64,000 bases of DNA from Cryomorpha sp963741985 (GTDB lineage: Bacteria > Bacteroidota > Bacteroidia > Flavobacteriales_D > Cryomorphaceae), in assembly GCA_963741985.1 (NCBI GenBank), contig CAVUKD010000002.1, positions 2,046,001-2,110,000 on the forward strand. The letters are read 5' to 3'. The notes under the pieces were generated by a model. That model was not told the origin of the DNA. It saw nothing but the letters and a program-made list of their open reading frames with translations, and made no database searches. A program made the translations under genes and the position numbers. The stretch's first letter is position 1. Each line of letters opens with the position of its first letter. Below are positions 48,195-58,500 of this stretch, one piece after another.

Positions 48195-48761
48195 ATGCAT
48201 ACTTTTCTGACTGTATTAATCGATCTGGCACCTTATTTAATTATTGCCTTTGTGCTCATTTACATTTTTCAGGAGACCCTTCGCTTTATTAAAACCCGGG
48301 ATGACAGGATGCTCAATATCCACACCAATTCAGACCGGAAAGCCGAAAGTGCTTCTGTACGCCAGAGCGAATCAATTGTACAATTGGAATTGCAAGCCGC
48401 TGAGCGATTTGCCCTTTTTCTTGAGCGTATTTCTCCCGATAAACTAGTAATGCGATTGCATCAAAATGGCATGAGTGCTAAGATATTACAGGCGGAAATG
48501 CTTCGGTCTATCCGCGAAGAATTCGATCACAATCTCTCCCAACAAATCTATATTTCGGAAGGAGCGTGGGAATTGATTAAAAATGCCAAGGAGGAGATGG
48601 TAAAATTTATCTCGGCCATTGGAGACACGATGGGACCGAAAAGTACCGGACTAGATCTGAGCCGGAAAATATTTGAATCGGCTTCGCGCGTTGATAAGCT
48701 CCCGAGCGAAATTGCCCTTCAATATCTCCGAAAGGAAACACGCCGGTACCTTACAGTCTAA
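48195..48761 (+). CDS. Small membrane-anchored protein, DUF7935-like
   Basis: A 188-aa protein: one N-terminal membrane helix (FLTVLIDLAPYLIIAFVLIYIF) followed by a helical cytosolic part (VQLELQAAERFALFLERISP, MLRSIREEFDHNLSQQIYIS). This layout is that of a conserved Bacteroidota hypothetical family annotated as DUF7935 by resemblance; I cannot confirm it. The ATG at 48195 is chosen, because earlier in-frame starts run through low-complexity repeats. It is convergent with, and overlaps by 4 bases, the histone deacetylase-like gene. Confidence 0.75.
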   Translation: MHTFLTVLIDLAPYLIIAFVLIYIFQETLRFIKTRDDRMLNIHTNSDRKAESASVRQSESIVQLELQAAERFALFLERISPDKLVMRLHQNGMSAKILQAEMLRSIREEFDHNLSQQIYISEGAWELIKNAKEEMVKFISAIGDTMGPKSTGLDLSRKIFESASRVDKLPSEIALQYLRKETRRYLTV

Positions 48762-49660
48762 AAAAATCGGTATTGCGCCTCACGAAAAGTATTGGTGTGC
48801 GCATTGATGATCGTAGCCAATTGGGCCGAGTAGCCTCCACCCATGGTGAAGACCACCGGAATAGATTTCTTCCACGCTTCTGCGAAAACAAATTTATCCC
48901 GCTGTTTGCAGCCTTCGAGGGTGAGGTCTAACCGTCCGAGTTTATCGGTTTTCAAAACATCTACACCTGCCTGAAAGAAAATAAGTTCCGGATTTATCTC
49001 AGCAACCAGTCCGGGAAGAGTTCGCCTTAGAATTTTCAAGTATTCTTCATCTCCCGTTGCATCGGCAAGAGCGATATCGAGGTCTGATTTTTCTTTGTGG
49101 TGCGGATAGTTGCTCCGACCATGCATGCTGAAAGTGAAGACCCGCGTGTCATCTTCAAAAATCTTTGCCGTTCCATTTCCTTGGTGCACATCAAGATCAA
49201 CCATAAGAATTCGACTCATTCCCAGATGATCCATGGCATAATGCGCAGCTATAGCAGCATCGTTCAACAAGCAAAACCCCTCCCCATGGTCGGCATACGC
49301 GTGATGCGTCCCTCCGGCAATATTTGCAGCCACGCCATACTCACATGCGTAATGCACAGCTTCCAACGTGCCTTGGGTGATTTCCAGTTCGCGTTGGATT
49401 AATCCCCGACTGTGCGGAAATCCCGACACACGCTCTTCGCGCTTGGTTAGCGCACCATTCATTAGGCGGTTGAAATATTCTTCGGTGTGAACTTTCAACA
49501 CGTGTTCTGAAGTGATTGGTTTCGGAGCGAAAAAAGAATCATTGTCAGCTATACCTTCATATTTGAGTTGCTCCGGGAGGAGTCGGTATTTCTCCATCGG
49601 GAAACGGTGACCTTCCGGCAAAGGGTGACAATAACTGGCGGCGTGAGCGATTTTGAACAT
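48758..49660 (-). CDS. Histone deacetylase family protein
   Basis: A 300-aa zinc-dependent deacetylase of the arginase/HDAC fold. Signature segments: GGTHHAYADHGEGFCLLND (charge-relay histidines), VDLDVHQGNGTA (zinc ligands Asp and His), AGVDVLKTDKLGRLDLT (third zinc ligand Asp) and MGGGYSAQL. All active-site elements are present. Bacterial members act on acetylpolyamines or other acylated small molecules; the substrate cannot be told from sequence. Cytosolic. Confidence 0.92.
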   Translation of the reverse strand: MFKIAHAASYCHPLPEGHRFPMEKYRLLPEQLKYEGIADNDSFFAPKPITSEHVLKVHTEEYFNRLMNGALTKREERVSGFPHSRGLIQRELEITQGTLEAVHYACEYGVAANIAGGTHHAYADHGEGFCLLNDAAIAAHYAMDHLGMSRILMVDLDVHQGNGTAKIFEDDTRVFTFSMHGRSNYPHHKEKSDLDIALADATGDEEYLKILRRTLPGLVAEINPELIFFQAGVDVLKTDKLGRLDLTLEGCKQRDKFVFAEAWKKSIPVVFTMGGGYSAQLATIINAHTNTFREAQYRFF

Positions 49661-49883
49661 AGCTTTGCGAAGTTAGGGAATTTGCAATAGGCAGTAAGCA
49701 TTAGCAATGCCTGCGAAAGGGAAATCGAACGGCTTGGTTGGGAAATTCGGGACATCTCAATATAGCACTTTTCCGAAAGTGATTTTGAGAAAAGAGCAGG
49801 TTTTAAACGTATAACTTTCTGTTTTACCGCAGCTCTAAGTCCGCCGGCATGACCAATATCATATTTTCACTGACCTGACTTCA

Positions 49884-49891
49884 TAAATTTG
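49884..49891 (+). promoter_or_regulatory. -7 element upstream of the fasciclin gene
   Basis: TAAATTTG matches TAnnTTTG, 24 bases before the start codon. The -33 element is poor (TTTTC region), so confidence is limited. Confidence 0.4.
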
Positions 49892-49914
49892 TATAAAATT
49901 CTAAATCAACAGAC

Positions 49915-50502
49915 ATGAAATTAAAAATTATTGGTTCCATTTTAATTTTAGGAGTTCTTTATTCCTGCACAAATGAACCACAAGCTGGGGTTGAATCAAC
50001 AAATACAACAACTCAAGAAAGTTCGGCGGGAGTAAAAGAAAATCAAGGCCAGGCAACTTTCATAGATGATGTATCGGCTGCAAATGCGTTGCAGGTAGCT
50101 AAGTCTTTACCGGATTTTTCGACCCTTGTAGCCGCTATTGAAGCCGCTGGTGTAGAAAATTCTGTAGTAAACGTTGGACCATTAACGATTTTTGCGCCAA
50201 CCAACGAAGCTTTTGAAAAATTGCCAGAAGGCACCGTTGAAACCTTGCTGAAACCGGAAAACAAAGAAAAACTAGCGTTTATCTTGAAAAATCACGTTGC
50301 ACCGGCCAATTTTCCGGACACGCAATTAGAAAAAGATGCTACAAATGGACGTAAGTTATATATGGCATCCGGAAATTATTTAGATGTTATTAAGAAAGAA
50401 GACGGCCTCTACGTGGGTGGAACTAAAATTTTAAAGACAGTTAAAGTTAGCAATGGTTGGATACACGTAGTAGGCGATGTACTTGTTCCTGCCGAAAAAT
50501 AG
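49915..50502 (+). CDS. Fasciclin (FAS1) domain lipoprotein
   Basis: A 195-aa lipoprotein: signal peptide with Cys at residue 18 (LGVLYSC), a low-complexity Thr/Ser linker, then one FAS1 domain (about 60-193): PDFSTLVAAIEAAGVENSVV, GPLTIFAPTNEAFEKLPEGT, FILKNHVAPANF, NGWIHVVGDVLVP. FAS1 proteins mediate adhesion or bind small ligands. It has its own likely promoter and stands alone. Confidence 0.9.
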   Translation: MKLKIIGSILILGVLYSCTNEPQAGVESTNTTTQESSAGVKENQGQATFIDDVSAANALQVAKSLPDFSTLVAAIEAAGVENSVVNVGPLTIFAPTNEAFEKLPEGTVETLLKPENKEKLAFILKNHVAPANFPDTQLEKDATNGRKLYMASGNYLDVIKKEDGLYVGGTKILKTVKVSNGWIHVVGDVLVPAEK

Positions 50503-50694
50503 GTGACCGGGTAAAAGTTGCAATTACTTGATTCCGAGAGCCGATGGAACTGCTGATCGGGACCATGAATGCATGGATGAATCGGGATGTGCCACGAGCT
50601 CATTTGAGGTAAACCGGAGGTTTTATTAGAATATTTATTGCCAATTATAAGCGTAAAGTCAGATCGACTTATTGAATAACTAAAATCACGTGTT

Positions 50695-51444
50695 ATGACC
50701 TTAAAAAATAAAGTATCCTTAATTACTGGTGGCGGCTCGGGAATTGGAGAACATACCGCCTTGCTATTTGCCAAAAATGGTTCGAAAATCGTCCTTACTG
50801 ACATCAATGAAGCACATGGGAAAGCTGTAGTTGAAAAGATAAAGAATGAAGGGGGTGAAGCAATATTTGTAAAGGCAGACACTTCAAAACCCGAAGACTC
50901 CCGGCGATCCGTTGAAGAAGCTGTGAAAGCCTTTGGCAAGCTTGATATAGCTGTAAACAATGCCGGAATCGGTGGGCCGCAGCAGCCCATTGGCGAATAT
51001 GATATTGAAGGCTGGGATAAAGTTATTTCTGTAAACCTTAGCGGAGTATTTTATGGCATGCGCTACCAGATACCTGAAATGCTTAAAAATAAAGGAGGAT
51101 CAATCATCAATGTAGCCAGTATCCTTTCTCAGGTTGGTTTTGCGCATAGCGCGGCCTATGTAGCTGCAAAGCACGGTGTAATAGGACTTACGCAAAATGG
51201 CGCACTTGAGTATGCCTCACAGGGAGTTCGCATAAATGCGGTTGGACCAGGGTTTATAAAAACCCCCCTGATCGATGAAAATATGACCGATGAACAGCAA
51301 CAGCAGCTCGTAGCCCTTCACCCAATCGGACGCCTCGGAAAACCTGAGGAAGTAGCAGAGCTATTCTTGTGGCTTGCCGGCGATAAGTCCAAATTTGTGA
51401 ATGGATCGTATTACCCAATTGATGGCGGATATCTCGCGCAATAA
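50695..51444 (+). CDS. Short-chain dehydrogenase/reductase (SDR)
   Basis: A 249-aa NAD(P)-dependent oxidoreductase. It has the Rossmann motif TGGGSGIGEH, DxxN region, NNAGIGG, catalytic Ser in NVASILS, and the YxxxK pair in AAYVAAKH. The acidic residue after beta-2 (DINEAHG) points to NAD preference. It is the classical 250-aa SDR, close in form to 3-oxoacyl-ACP reductase and glucose/alcohol dehydrogenases; the substrate is not defined. A terminator follows. Confidence 0.9.
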   Translation: MTLKNKVSLITGGGSGIGEHTALLFAKNGSKIVLTDINEAHGKAVVEKIKNEGGEAIFVKADTSKPEDSRRSVEEAVKAFGKLDIAVNNAGIGGPQQPIGEYDIEGWDKVISVNLSGVFYGMRYQIPEMLKNKGGSIINVASILSQVGFAHSAAYVAAKHGVIGLTQNGALEYASQGVRINAVGPGFIKTPLIDENMTDEQQQQLVALHPIGRLGKPEEVAELFLWLAGDKSKFVNGSYYPIDGGYLAQ

Positions 51445-51465
51445 ATTGAATTTAGATCAGTAAAC

Positions 51466-51502
51466 AAAGGGTAAATCACTCAAGAAGTGCTTTGCCCTTT
51501 TT
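51466..51502 (+). terminator. Terminator after the SDR gene
   Basis: AAAGGGTAAATCACT (51466-51480) pairs with AGTGCTTTGCCCTTT (51486-51500) across CAAGA, with one mismatch and one G-T pair, ending in a T tract. Confidence 0.8.
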
Positions 51503-51619
51503 GAATTATGGATTCATGATTGTCAATTGCAGAATCAAGATTTCCAGAAGAGGCTTATATAGATTCTATGTCAACTGAGATTTTGCGAAAAAAGAAAGAT
51601 TTCGGAAATACTTCTTTTC

Positions 51620-52471
51620 CTATCCCTCCAAAAATTCCCAGTCCTTAATTTCTTCAAACTTCTTGCACTCCTCCGCAACGGATGGATGTTGAAGTACGGA
51701 CTCCACAGTGACTTCCGGAAGTTCGGATTCCCCGATTCCATTTTTTATGAAAATGAAATTAAACCCGAGATCATTGGCTCCCACAAGTCGGTACCCTTTT
51801 TTATTCGCAAGTTTGGTCATGGCTATCGGCGAGGCACCGTGGTAAATGGGATGCTTGCCGGGCCAAAAATAATCCGGGTCATAAGGCACCACAATGTTGC
51901 GCATACCGAAGCGATTGTGGGTTTCAATCATCACCACGCGCGGCTGTGCCACTTCCAGCGCATCCCAAATCCAGTAATCATTGCCGTCGATGTCGATGGA
52001 CAAAAAATCGATTTCTCCATCCATACCGGCTTTTGCCAAAAGGTCATTCACGTTTTCGCGCTTTACCAGCGAATGCAGAAATTTTGGCGGCGCCGACCAG
52101 GGATGAGGAAATTTGCTAAAAAAATTCCTTCCGCGACGAATGCTTTTCGGATTGCCATCGATGAATAATCCGTGCCAGCCAAAATTGAAATACAAATTTG
52201 CCGAATTGCTATTGACCCCATCGTCACAACCGATTTCCACAAAGCGTTTTCCTCCCATACCAATCACCGAGAAGATAAACAGAAGCTTCCCGTCTTCTTC
52301 GTATTGGGAGAAAACCCGAAAACCCGTTTCCGAAAGGGCAGGAGCCTCACCGTTTTGCACAAGCGACTGATATTGGTGAAATAGTTGGCGTTGACCGATT
52401 TGAACTGCCGGGTTGAATCGGTGGCGAATTTTCGCGATCAGAAATTTGTCCTTGAGGAAGTTTTTAAACAT
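51620..52471 (-). CDS. FkbM-like methyltransferase family protein
   Basis: A 283-aa protein. The central part resembles FkbM-type methyltransferases: RFVEIGCDDGVNSNSANLYF (SAM-binding GxxxG-like loop), GLFIDGNPKSI, IDFLSIDIDGNDYWIWDALE and PRVVMIETHNRFG. The N-terminus is helical and basic; no signal peptide. FkbM proteins usually O-methylate sugars or polyketides; the substrate here is unknown, and no glycan cluster surrounds it. Confidence 0.78.
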   Translation of the reverse strand: MFKNFLKDKFLIAKIRHRFNPAVQIGQRQLFHQYQSLVQNGEAPALSETGFRVFSQYEEDGKLLFIFSVIGMGGKRFVEIGCDDGVNSNSANLYFNFGWHGLFIDGNPKSIRRGRNFFSKFPHPWSAPPKFLHSLVKRENVNDLLAKAGMDGEIDFLSIDIDGNDYWIWDALEVAQPRVVMIETHNRFGMRNIVVPYDPDYFWPGKHPIYHGASPIAMTKLANKKGYRLVGANDLGFNFIFIKNGIGESELPEVTVESVLQHPSVAEECKKFEEIKDWEFLEG

Positions 52472-52813
52472 TTACGTAATTTATCTTCTGTCTGAACAGT
52501 TTGGCTATTGCAGGTGAGGGGTAAAGGTAAATAAATATGAGATTAGGGATTTGGGTAAATATCCAGCGCAGCGGCGTAGAACCAGGCGATACAATCGCGC
52601 GGTAGCGATGTGGGAATTACGAATTACGAATTTTGAAATGCGTCATGCCTGCCTGATCCTATCTATAACTTGGCCTGCGGAGGACATCAGTCTTTCGGTT
52701 TTGAATCAAAAGGTAGTATTTTTTTTTATATTTAGCATGCTATTCGCCTTTTGTGAGCCGCGAAGCGATTACCAATCGAACCTTTCTTTAACCGATTTTT
52801 TAACCAAATTCGT
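52472..52813. other. Gene-free region holding a hairpin repeat
   Basis: Contains the second copy of the dispersed hairpin (52581-52607: GCGATACAATCGCGCGGTAG) and the short tandem GAATTACGAATTACGAATTT (52615-52634). No gene is supported. It should include the leader of the T9SS gene at 52814. Confidence 0.55.
52586..52607 (+). repeat. Dispersed hairpin repeat, copy 2
   Basis: GCGATACAATCGCGCGGTAG is identical to the minus strand of 13703-13723 and differs at two positions from 55995-56015. Confidence 0.7.
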
Positions 52814-55800
52814 ATGAAACGCCTTTTTTCTATCCTTCTTGGAATCTTTTTTATTCTTCTCATTCCTCCGAAAGGGGCAACAGCCCAAGGGTGCTCAGCC
52901 GAGTCTGACTGGACGCTAAATCCTGCGCCTGCCGCAAACAACACCTATGATGCCGGTACCGCGGTAGAAATGTGCGTCGAGATCACCAGTTATACATCCG
53001 GCAGCGGTTGGCTACAGGGTATCGAGGTTCTTTTGCCGGAAGGCTGGGATCAATCTTCTCTCACTATGATTTCTGCCCCAGAGGCATGCAACAGCAATGG
53101 AGTATGGCTCTTTATGGATACAGTGGACTGTGGTTGGATAAGTCTGGGCCCCGGATTCTATTTTGATAGCCCGGGTGGAGGAATACTCGATGGAAGCCCT
53201 TGCAATAATTTTGGAGATGGCTGCCCCAACCCTACAGATTGGCAATTTTGTTTTCAGGCAACGCTCTTAGCCAATTGTGGAGGACCGGATTTCCCGCTCG
53301 CCCATACGAATATTATGCCCACAATTCGCTTGCTCTCAGATGAGGACATGTCTGCGAATCCCGAGCAGCCGGGCTGTGGCTACGATCTGATCGTTCAACC
53401 CGACTTATCCGAATTGACTTTTAATTGCTGTGATGCCCATTCGGGAATAAGCCCGGGTACAATTTATGTCTGTGGCGACGCCTCATACAATCTCTACGAT
53501 TCTTTGCTTACGCCAAAAGATGCCGGTGGAGTCTGGTCGTAGGGACCGCCATCTTGGACGGATGTGAGTGGTAGTGGCTTGGGTAGTTTTCATTCCGCTT
53601 TCCGATCCACCCGGCGATTATACCTATACAGTGACTGGTTCGGGAGGTTGCGTAAATTCCACGACCATCCACATAGAAGCTTTGGACGCTGGACTTGTTC
53701 AGAGTGTCACTTATTGTGTTCCGGAACCTATTCACATTTCAGATTTAGTAACGCCTCTTCTTGTTCCTGCCGATGTGGTTTGGTATGATATCGGCTATCC
53801 GGAAATTCAAACAGAGATACCTGAAGGTCTTTTCGACCCGGCGGTAAATTCTTCAGGTATTTACACAGGTGTTTTCATCAATTCAAATGAATGTTTATCC
53901 ACTTTTCAATTTGAAATAATTAAAGGAGCGGATATATTTACTGGGTTTGGCAAAACGATTACGCAGTGTGATTTCCCTGATTTATTCTGTCCTTTCGAGC
54001 TGTTGCAAAACCTGCAACCAGACTCTATTAATACGGCAATTACACCTGGCGGCAACTGGATAGTTTTTGATGATAATGGTATGTATTTGGATTTTCTCGT
54101 CGATTGGGATGTTTGCCTAACTGCCAGTGATCTCGCAGAATATGGTGATAGCTTGGTATTTAAGTATGCTGTTGGGGCTCCTCCTTGTGCACCTTCGTTC
54201 ACGGATTTGAATTTTCACATTGTTGAGTCTGTCAATACTGGAAACGAAACGGATACGAGTGTTTGTGTGAATGACCCGCCTTTCATTTTAGATACTCTTC
54301 TGCAAGGTAATCCGGATCAAGGTTTGACATGGTCTTTATATCTGGTGTTCAAATTCCCAACTTATTCGATCCAAGTAATTATGCCCCGGGAACTCTGCTG
54401 GAACTCGAGTATACCGGAGGGCAACCCGGTACCATCTGTGAAAGTACAACAACGCTTCAGTTGACTATTCTTCCCAGTTATGCCTAGCTGGACAAGGATA
54501 ATACCATAACCGTCTGTGAATCGGATCCACCTTTTGAAATGATCGATTATCGGAAGTGGTGCTTATCCAATAATCCTGGTCAACATATTTACTCTCTTCC
54601 TCAAACTGAAGTGGTACCTCGGACGGTTTAAACGCTTAATATTGGTTCGCCGCTATCGGTTACTGATAACGTTGCTACATGGCTGGCGATCCGTATTGGC
54701 GAATATTTTCATCGGCGGAACAACTCCAACATACCACTACAATATTAACACGTTCTTGTGTCGCTAGCTGATGATGCGTCACTTAACGATCAACGTTCAG
54801 GCCAACAACTGATCCGGGCACAAGTGGAATTCTCGAACTATTCTGTTGAAAATCCCACTACGGTATCTTTATTCGATGGTCTTGGGCACCGGAAACATAC
54901 CTTTGTAATACAGGCGATAGTTGACATTGGATGGCAGTCACGGTATTTTCGCGATAGTAAATGGTCGGTTGACAAGTAGCGGATAACGGATGGTGCCGTT
55001 TATTCTATACAGTGGGAACTGTGGCATGCCAACAGTCATCCACTGTTACGATCAATTTGATACCCGACCGCCACATGCCGGCCCCGATGTCAATACGTGC
55101 AGGCAACCCTCTGTGCCAATGGCGAAATGGTTGATTTGAATGATTATATTGATTTATCGGCTTCTCAGGATGGTGTTTGGAACAATGGCTCAATTCTCGC
55201 TGTGGCGGCAAATTCCGGTGTGTATTCATACACCGTCGACGAATGGCGTTTGTCCCGATGATGTCGCCAATTACACCATCACTTTTGCGGACGGGCCTTC
55301 GGTCACTTCCGTAAATGCCGATTGCACCGGCGATCCTTCAGAATATACCGTAAGCTTTGATATCAGCGGAGGCGCTCCGCCTTATGAAGTTTCAGGCGGC
55401 GTCGTTACCGGGAATACGTTTGTTTCTGATCCGATTTCAGTTGCTTCCGGTCCTTCTAACTTTTCTGTTATAGATGCAAATAACTGTGAATCGGTTATGA
55501 TTACCGCATCAATTCCCGATACCGATGGCGACGGAATTTGCGATGCCGGCGAGATAGTGGGTTGTCAGGATCCCACAGCTGCCAATTACAATCCACTGGC
55601 AACCGATCCGGGAAATTGTATAGCAATGGTTGAGCCGGAAATTCAGCTCGATGAATCGGGTTGGTCGGGCGAAAATCCCGGAAGCGGTTTTGGTGGAGGT
55701 AGTGTAGATCTTGGTGCTAAAGGCATTCAATTGCTCGTTTTTCCAAATCCTGCAATGAATGATGAGGTTACTATTAAAATCAGGGGTATTGATCCTTCTT

Positions 55801-55985
55801 CCGATAATGGGGTGTTAACCATTCGTGATGTATTGGGGAATATTCGTTTTGAAAAGGAGCTAAAAGCTGAGAATGGCTTTGTGATGCGTAAAGTCTCTAT
55901 TGAGGATTTTGCCAATGGTGTTTATTTGATTCAGCTGGTTTCGGGGGGTGAGGTGGTTGTTGGCCGGTTGGTTGTGAATCGATGA
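52814..55985 (+). pseudogene. Decayed large T9SS cargo gene
   Basis: The first part (52814-53539) encodes a signal peptide (LFSILLGIFFILLIPPKGAT) and a beta-rich cargo domain with paired cysteines. TAG at 53540-53542 interrupts it; the reading then continues in the same frame to 53602, where CC instead of C causes a +1 shift, then to 54464 as PKD/SprB-like modules (DPPGDYTYTVTGSGGCVNST). A further shift near 54335-54345 and several stops (54486, 54630 and others) break the middle. The 3' part (55140-55985) returns to an intact frame with NADCTGDPSEYTVSFDISGG and a sorting domain (LLVFPNPAMNDEVTIKIRG). The middle 54480-55140 is too damaged to be explained by sequencing indels alone. Confidence 0.75.
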
Positions 55986-55994
55986 TTTTGTCAT

Positions 55995-56017
55995 GCGATG
56001 CAATCGCGCGGCAGCGG
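55995..56017 (+). repeat. Dispersed hairpin repeat, copy 3
   Basis: GCGATGCAATCGCGCGGCAG: the same hairpin family as at 13703 and 52586, two changes in 21 bases. Confidence 0.65.
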
Positions 56018-56121
56018 AGAGAGATCCGTTGCCCACGCTTGCGTCTCGTTGGAAATATCGAGATAGTGTTATCCATTTAGGCCGCGAAATTTTCAAATTT
56101 GCTTTTATTCCAATAGGTGCC

Positions 56122-56259
56122 GTCGCTCCGCGTCTCGCGAGGGGCTTTTATTTCAGTTAAAATGGAAATTAAAACGCATTGACATACAATAGCATAACTT
56201 CGCATATTCCAGAAAGCATTCTCAAATACAAAACCGTCCCTCGCGAGACGCGAAGCGAC
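56122..56259. repeat. Inverted repeat pair
   Basis: The arm at 56122-56143 (GTCGCTCCGCGTCTCGCGAG) and its complement at 56238-56259 match with one mismatch in 22, separated by 94 AT-rich bases. No gene inside. It may be a small MITE or a REP-type unit. Confidence 0.6.
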
Positions 56260-56878
56260 TGCGTTGAGTGCTTATGAGTTAAAATCGTCTTCCGACATCT
56301 AAATGGATACCCCTATATCGAGAAATGCGGACGAGGGTGGTTTATTCTGGCGTCCGCCCGCTGAACATGCAGGAAATGATCATAGTGGTACTTCCAAGAA
56401 AAACCAATTGCAACATCCCTGCCCCTTGGATTTGCTCGTTCGCAATGGTGCATGACCGCAAGGGGGTTGCTTTTTTTCATTCTTACCATTTTTAAGAAAG
56501 TGCACATACCCGTTATTTTTTTAAAGCTATTTGTCTGAAATCGGACTTCCTTGAGTTGGATTGCTATACATATTTTTGGCATAAAAGTCCCGATAACTGG
56601 CCTTATAAGGCGGATAGGCTACCTTTCCTTTTCGTGTTAAGGCAGCGTGCTGAAGCTTTGATCACCAAGCCCATCCATCGTTGGGATAAACCACCATCAC
56701 CGAAGCCCCATCCGACCATTTGCACATCTTCCTATCCGAAACCTCCTTGGCCACCGTTTACCCACGCGCGGCTTATTGAAAATACCCTATGTATTGGGTG
56801 ATTCGTGACTCGTGACTTTTCCCTACCTTCGTGTCTGCAAAATTCGTAAATTCATCCCCCACGAAACCCAACCTGCGA

Positions 56879-58099
56879 ATGGTAAGTAGTAAAGAAGCAT
56901 TAAAAGCCCTTGCAAGACAGGCATCCTTGCAACCCCAAGAACAGCTTTTGGCTGTCGGCAAACATTCGCGCAACCTCCAAATCGGCATCCCCCGCGAGAC
57001 TTCCTACCAGGAAAAACGGGTAGCTCTGGTTCCCGATTCAGTTGCCGTTTTGGTAAACAACGGCCACGAAGTAGTGGTCGAAACCAGCGCCGGTAAAAAT
57101 GCATTCTTTGAAGATAAAGCATACAGCGAGGCAGGTGCCAAAATAGCCTACGACCGCAAAGATGCCTTTCAGTGCGACCTCGTTCTAAAAGTCGCTCCCC
57201 CCAGCCACGAGGAAATCGCAATGATGGGCCACAAACAAACCCTATTTTCCGCCCTTCAGCTAAGCGTTCAGCCCCGCGACACCCTCAAAAAACTCATGGA
57301 AAAGAAGATCTCCGGTATTGCCTGGGATTTTATTCAGGACGAAGAAGGAATATACCCTATTGTGCGTGCCATGGGCGAAATAGCAGGCAACTCAGCCATC
57401 GTCATCGCCGCCGAACACCTCATTATGGGTGGAGCCGGCAAAGGACTTATGTTTGGAGGCATATCGGGCGTGGCTCCAACCGAAATCGTAATAATTGGTG
57501 CGGGCACTGTAGCCGAATACGCTTGCCGCGCAGCGCTTGGTTTCGGCGCTTCCGTAAAAGTCTTTGATTTCTCAATCTACCGCCTCCGCCGCCTTCAAAA
57601 CGATATTGGTACCCGCCTTTTTACATCCGTAATCCAACCTGAAGAACTCAAGAAAGCTCTCGAAAATGCGGATGTGGTTATAGGCGCTTTGCGCGGAAAT
57701 GAAGGTCGCACACCCACAGTGGTCACCGAAGCAATGGTACAGGGAATGAAAGAAGGGTCTGTAATTGTCGATATAAGCATTGATAAGGGCGGCTGCTTCG
57801 AAACATCCGAAGTAACCAACCATACAAATCCCACCTACGTAAAATATGGAGTGACCCACTACTGCGTTCCCAATATCGCATCGCGCGTAAGCCGCACCGC
57901 ATCCATCGCCCTGAGCAACGTATTTACACCGCTCATCCTGAACATCGGCAAGCACGGCGGGTGCGCCAGTCTTATAAAGCGCGACCTCGGATTTCGCCAC
58001 GGTGTATATCTCTACAATGGAACCCTCACCAACGAATCCCTCGGCGAAGTTTTCAACCTTCCCTACAAGGATATTGATTTACTTTTTGCAGCATTTTAA
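56879..58099 (+). CDS. ald: Alanine dehydrogenase
   Basis: NAD-dependent interconversion of L-alanine and pyruvate plus ammonium. The 406-aa protein has the family opening IGIPRETSYQEKRVALVPDS, VLKVAPPSHEEI, the NAD-binding IIGAGTVAEYACRAALGFGA, and DISIDKGGCFETSEVTNHTN; the C-terminal region TLTNESLGEVFNL is conserved. It is longer than the 370-aa Ald of Bacillus by a Bacteroidota-type N-terminal extension. The ATG at 56879 is preferred over GTG 56831, since residues upstream are not conserved. The DUF4258-like gene starts on the last base of its stop. Confidence 0.93.
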   Translation: MVSSKEALKALARQASLQPQEQLLAVGKHSRNLQIGIPRETSYQEKRVALVPDSVAVLVNNGHEVVVETSAGKNAFFEDKAYSEAGAKIAYDRKDAFQCDLVLKVAPPSHEEIAMMGHKQTLFSALQLSVQPRDTLKKLMEKKISGIAWDFIQDEEGIYPIVRAMGEIAGNSAIVIAAEHLIMGGAGKGLMFGGISGVAPTEIVIIGAGTVAEYACRAALGFGASVKVFDFSIYRLRRLQNDIGTRLFTSVIQPEELKKALENADVVIGALRGNEGRTPTVVTEAMVQGMKEGSVIVDISIDKGGCFETSEVTNHTNPTYVKYGVTHYCVPNIASRVSRTASIALSNVFTPLILNIGKHGGCASLIKRDLGFRHGVYLYNGTLTNESLGEVFNLPYKDIDLLFAAF

Positions 58100-58500
58100 T
58101 GAATTTCAAACAAAGACTCAAACGCTACCTCATCGGTATGATCCTCGGAATGGCGCTCGTAGCTTTCTTTTTTAAAGGCCGCCTTTCGCAACTCACCTCC
58201 TGGCTCCCCGGCAACCGTGTCCGCGAACTCCTCATAGAATCCGAAACGCGCTACACCCCCGAGGCTCTATGCCAGCTCACCTGCTACCAGCTCGACACCG
58301 CCGACGTATCCACCATGAAAGCCACGGGCGACGTAGTCTTCAAACTCAGCGATACCCACTCCGAGCCCAAGCACTACGTCCTCGACGGCAACCTGCACAC
58401 CCGGAAAGTCCGTATGACCTTCGCCACCGCTGATTCTGTTGCCAATCTAATATCTGTAACTCTTCCCGAGACCGTCGTTCTCTGTGGGTGCGGTGATTAA
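58099..58500 (+). CDS. Small membrane-anchored protein, DUF4258-like
   Basis: A 133-aa protein with one N-terminal membrane helix (YLIGMILGMALVAFFFKG) and a soluble part with a Cys pair (ALCQLTCYQLDTADV) and beta strands (KHYVLDGNLHTRKVRMTFAT), ending in VVLCGCGD. This resembles a Bacteroidota family annotated as DUF4258, which in these organisms commonly follows ald; the assignment is tentative. Its ATG overlaps the ald stop (TAATG), so translation is coupled. Confidence 0.75.
   Translation: MNFKQRLKRYLIGMILGMALVAFFFKGRLSQLTSWLPGNRVRELLIESETRYTPEALCQLTCYQLDTADVSTMKATGDVVFKLSDTHSEPKHYVLDGNLHTRKVRMTFATADSVANLISVTLPETVVLCGCGD

Larger units (their letters stand above)
55986..56878. other. Long gene-free region with repeats
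   Basis: About 890 bases without a supported gene. It holds the third hairpin copy (55995-56017), a 22-base inverted repeat (56122-56143 against 56238-56259), and CGTGACTCGTGAC repeats before ald. The rest shows no recognisable coding, RNA or mobile-element remains. Confidence 0.55.
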
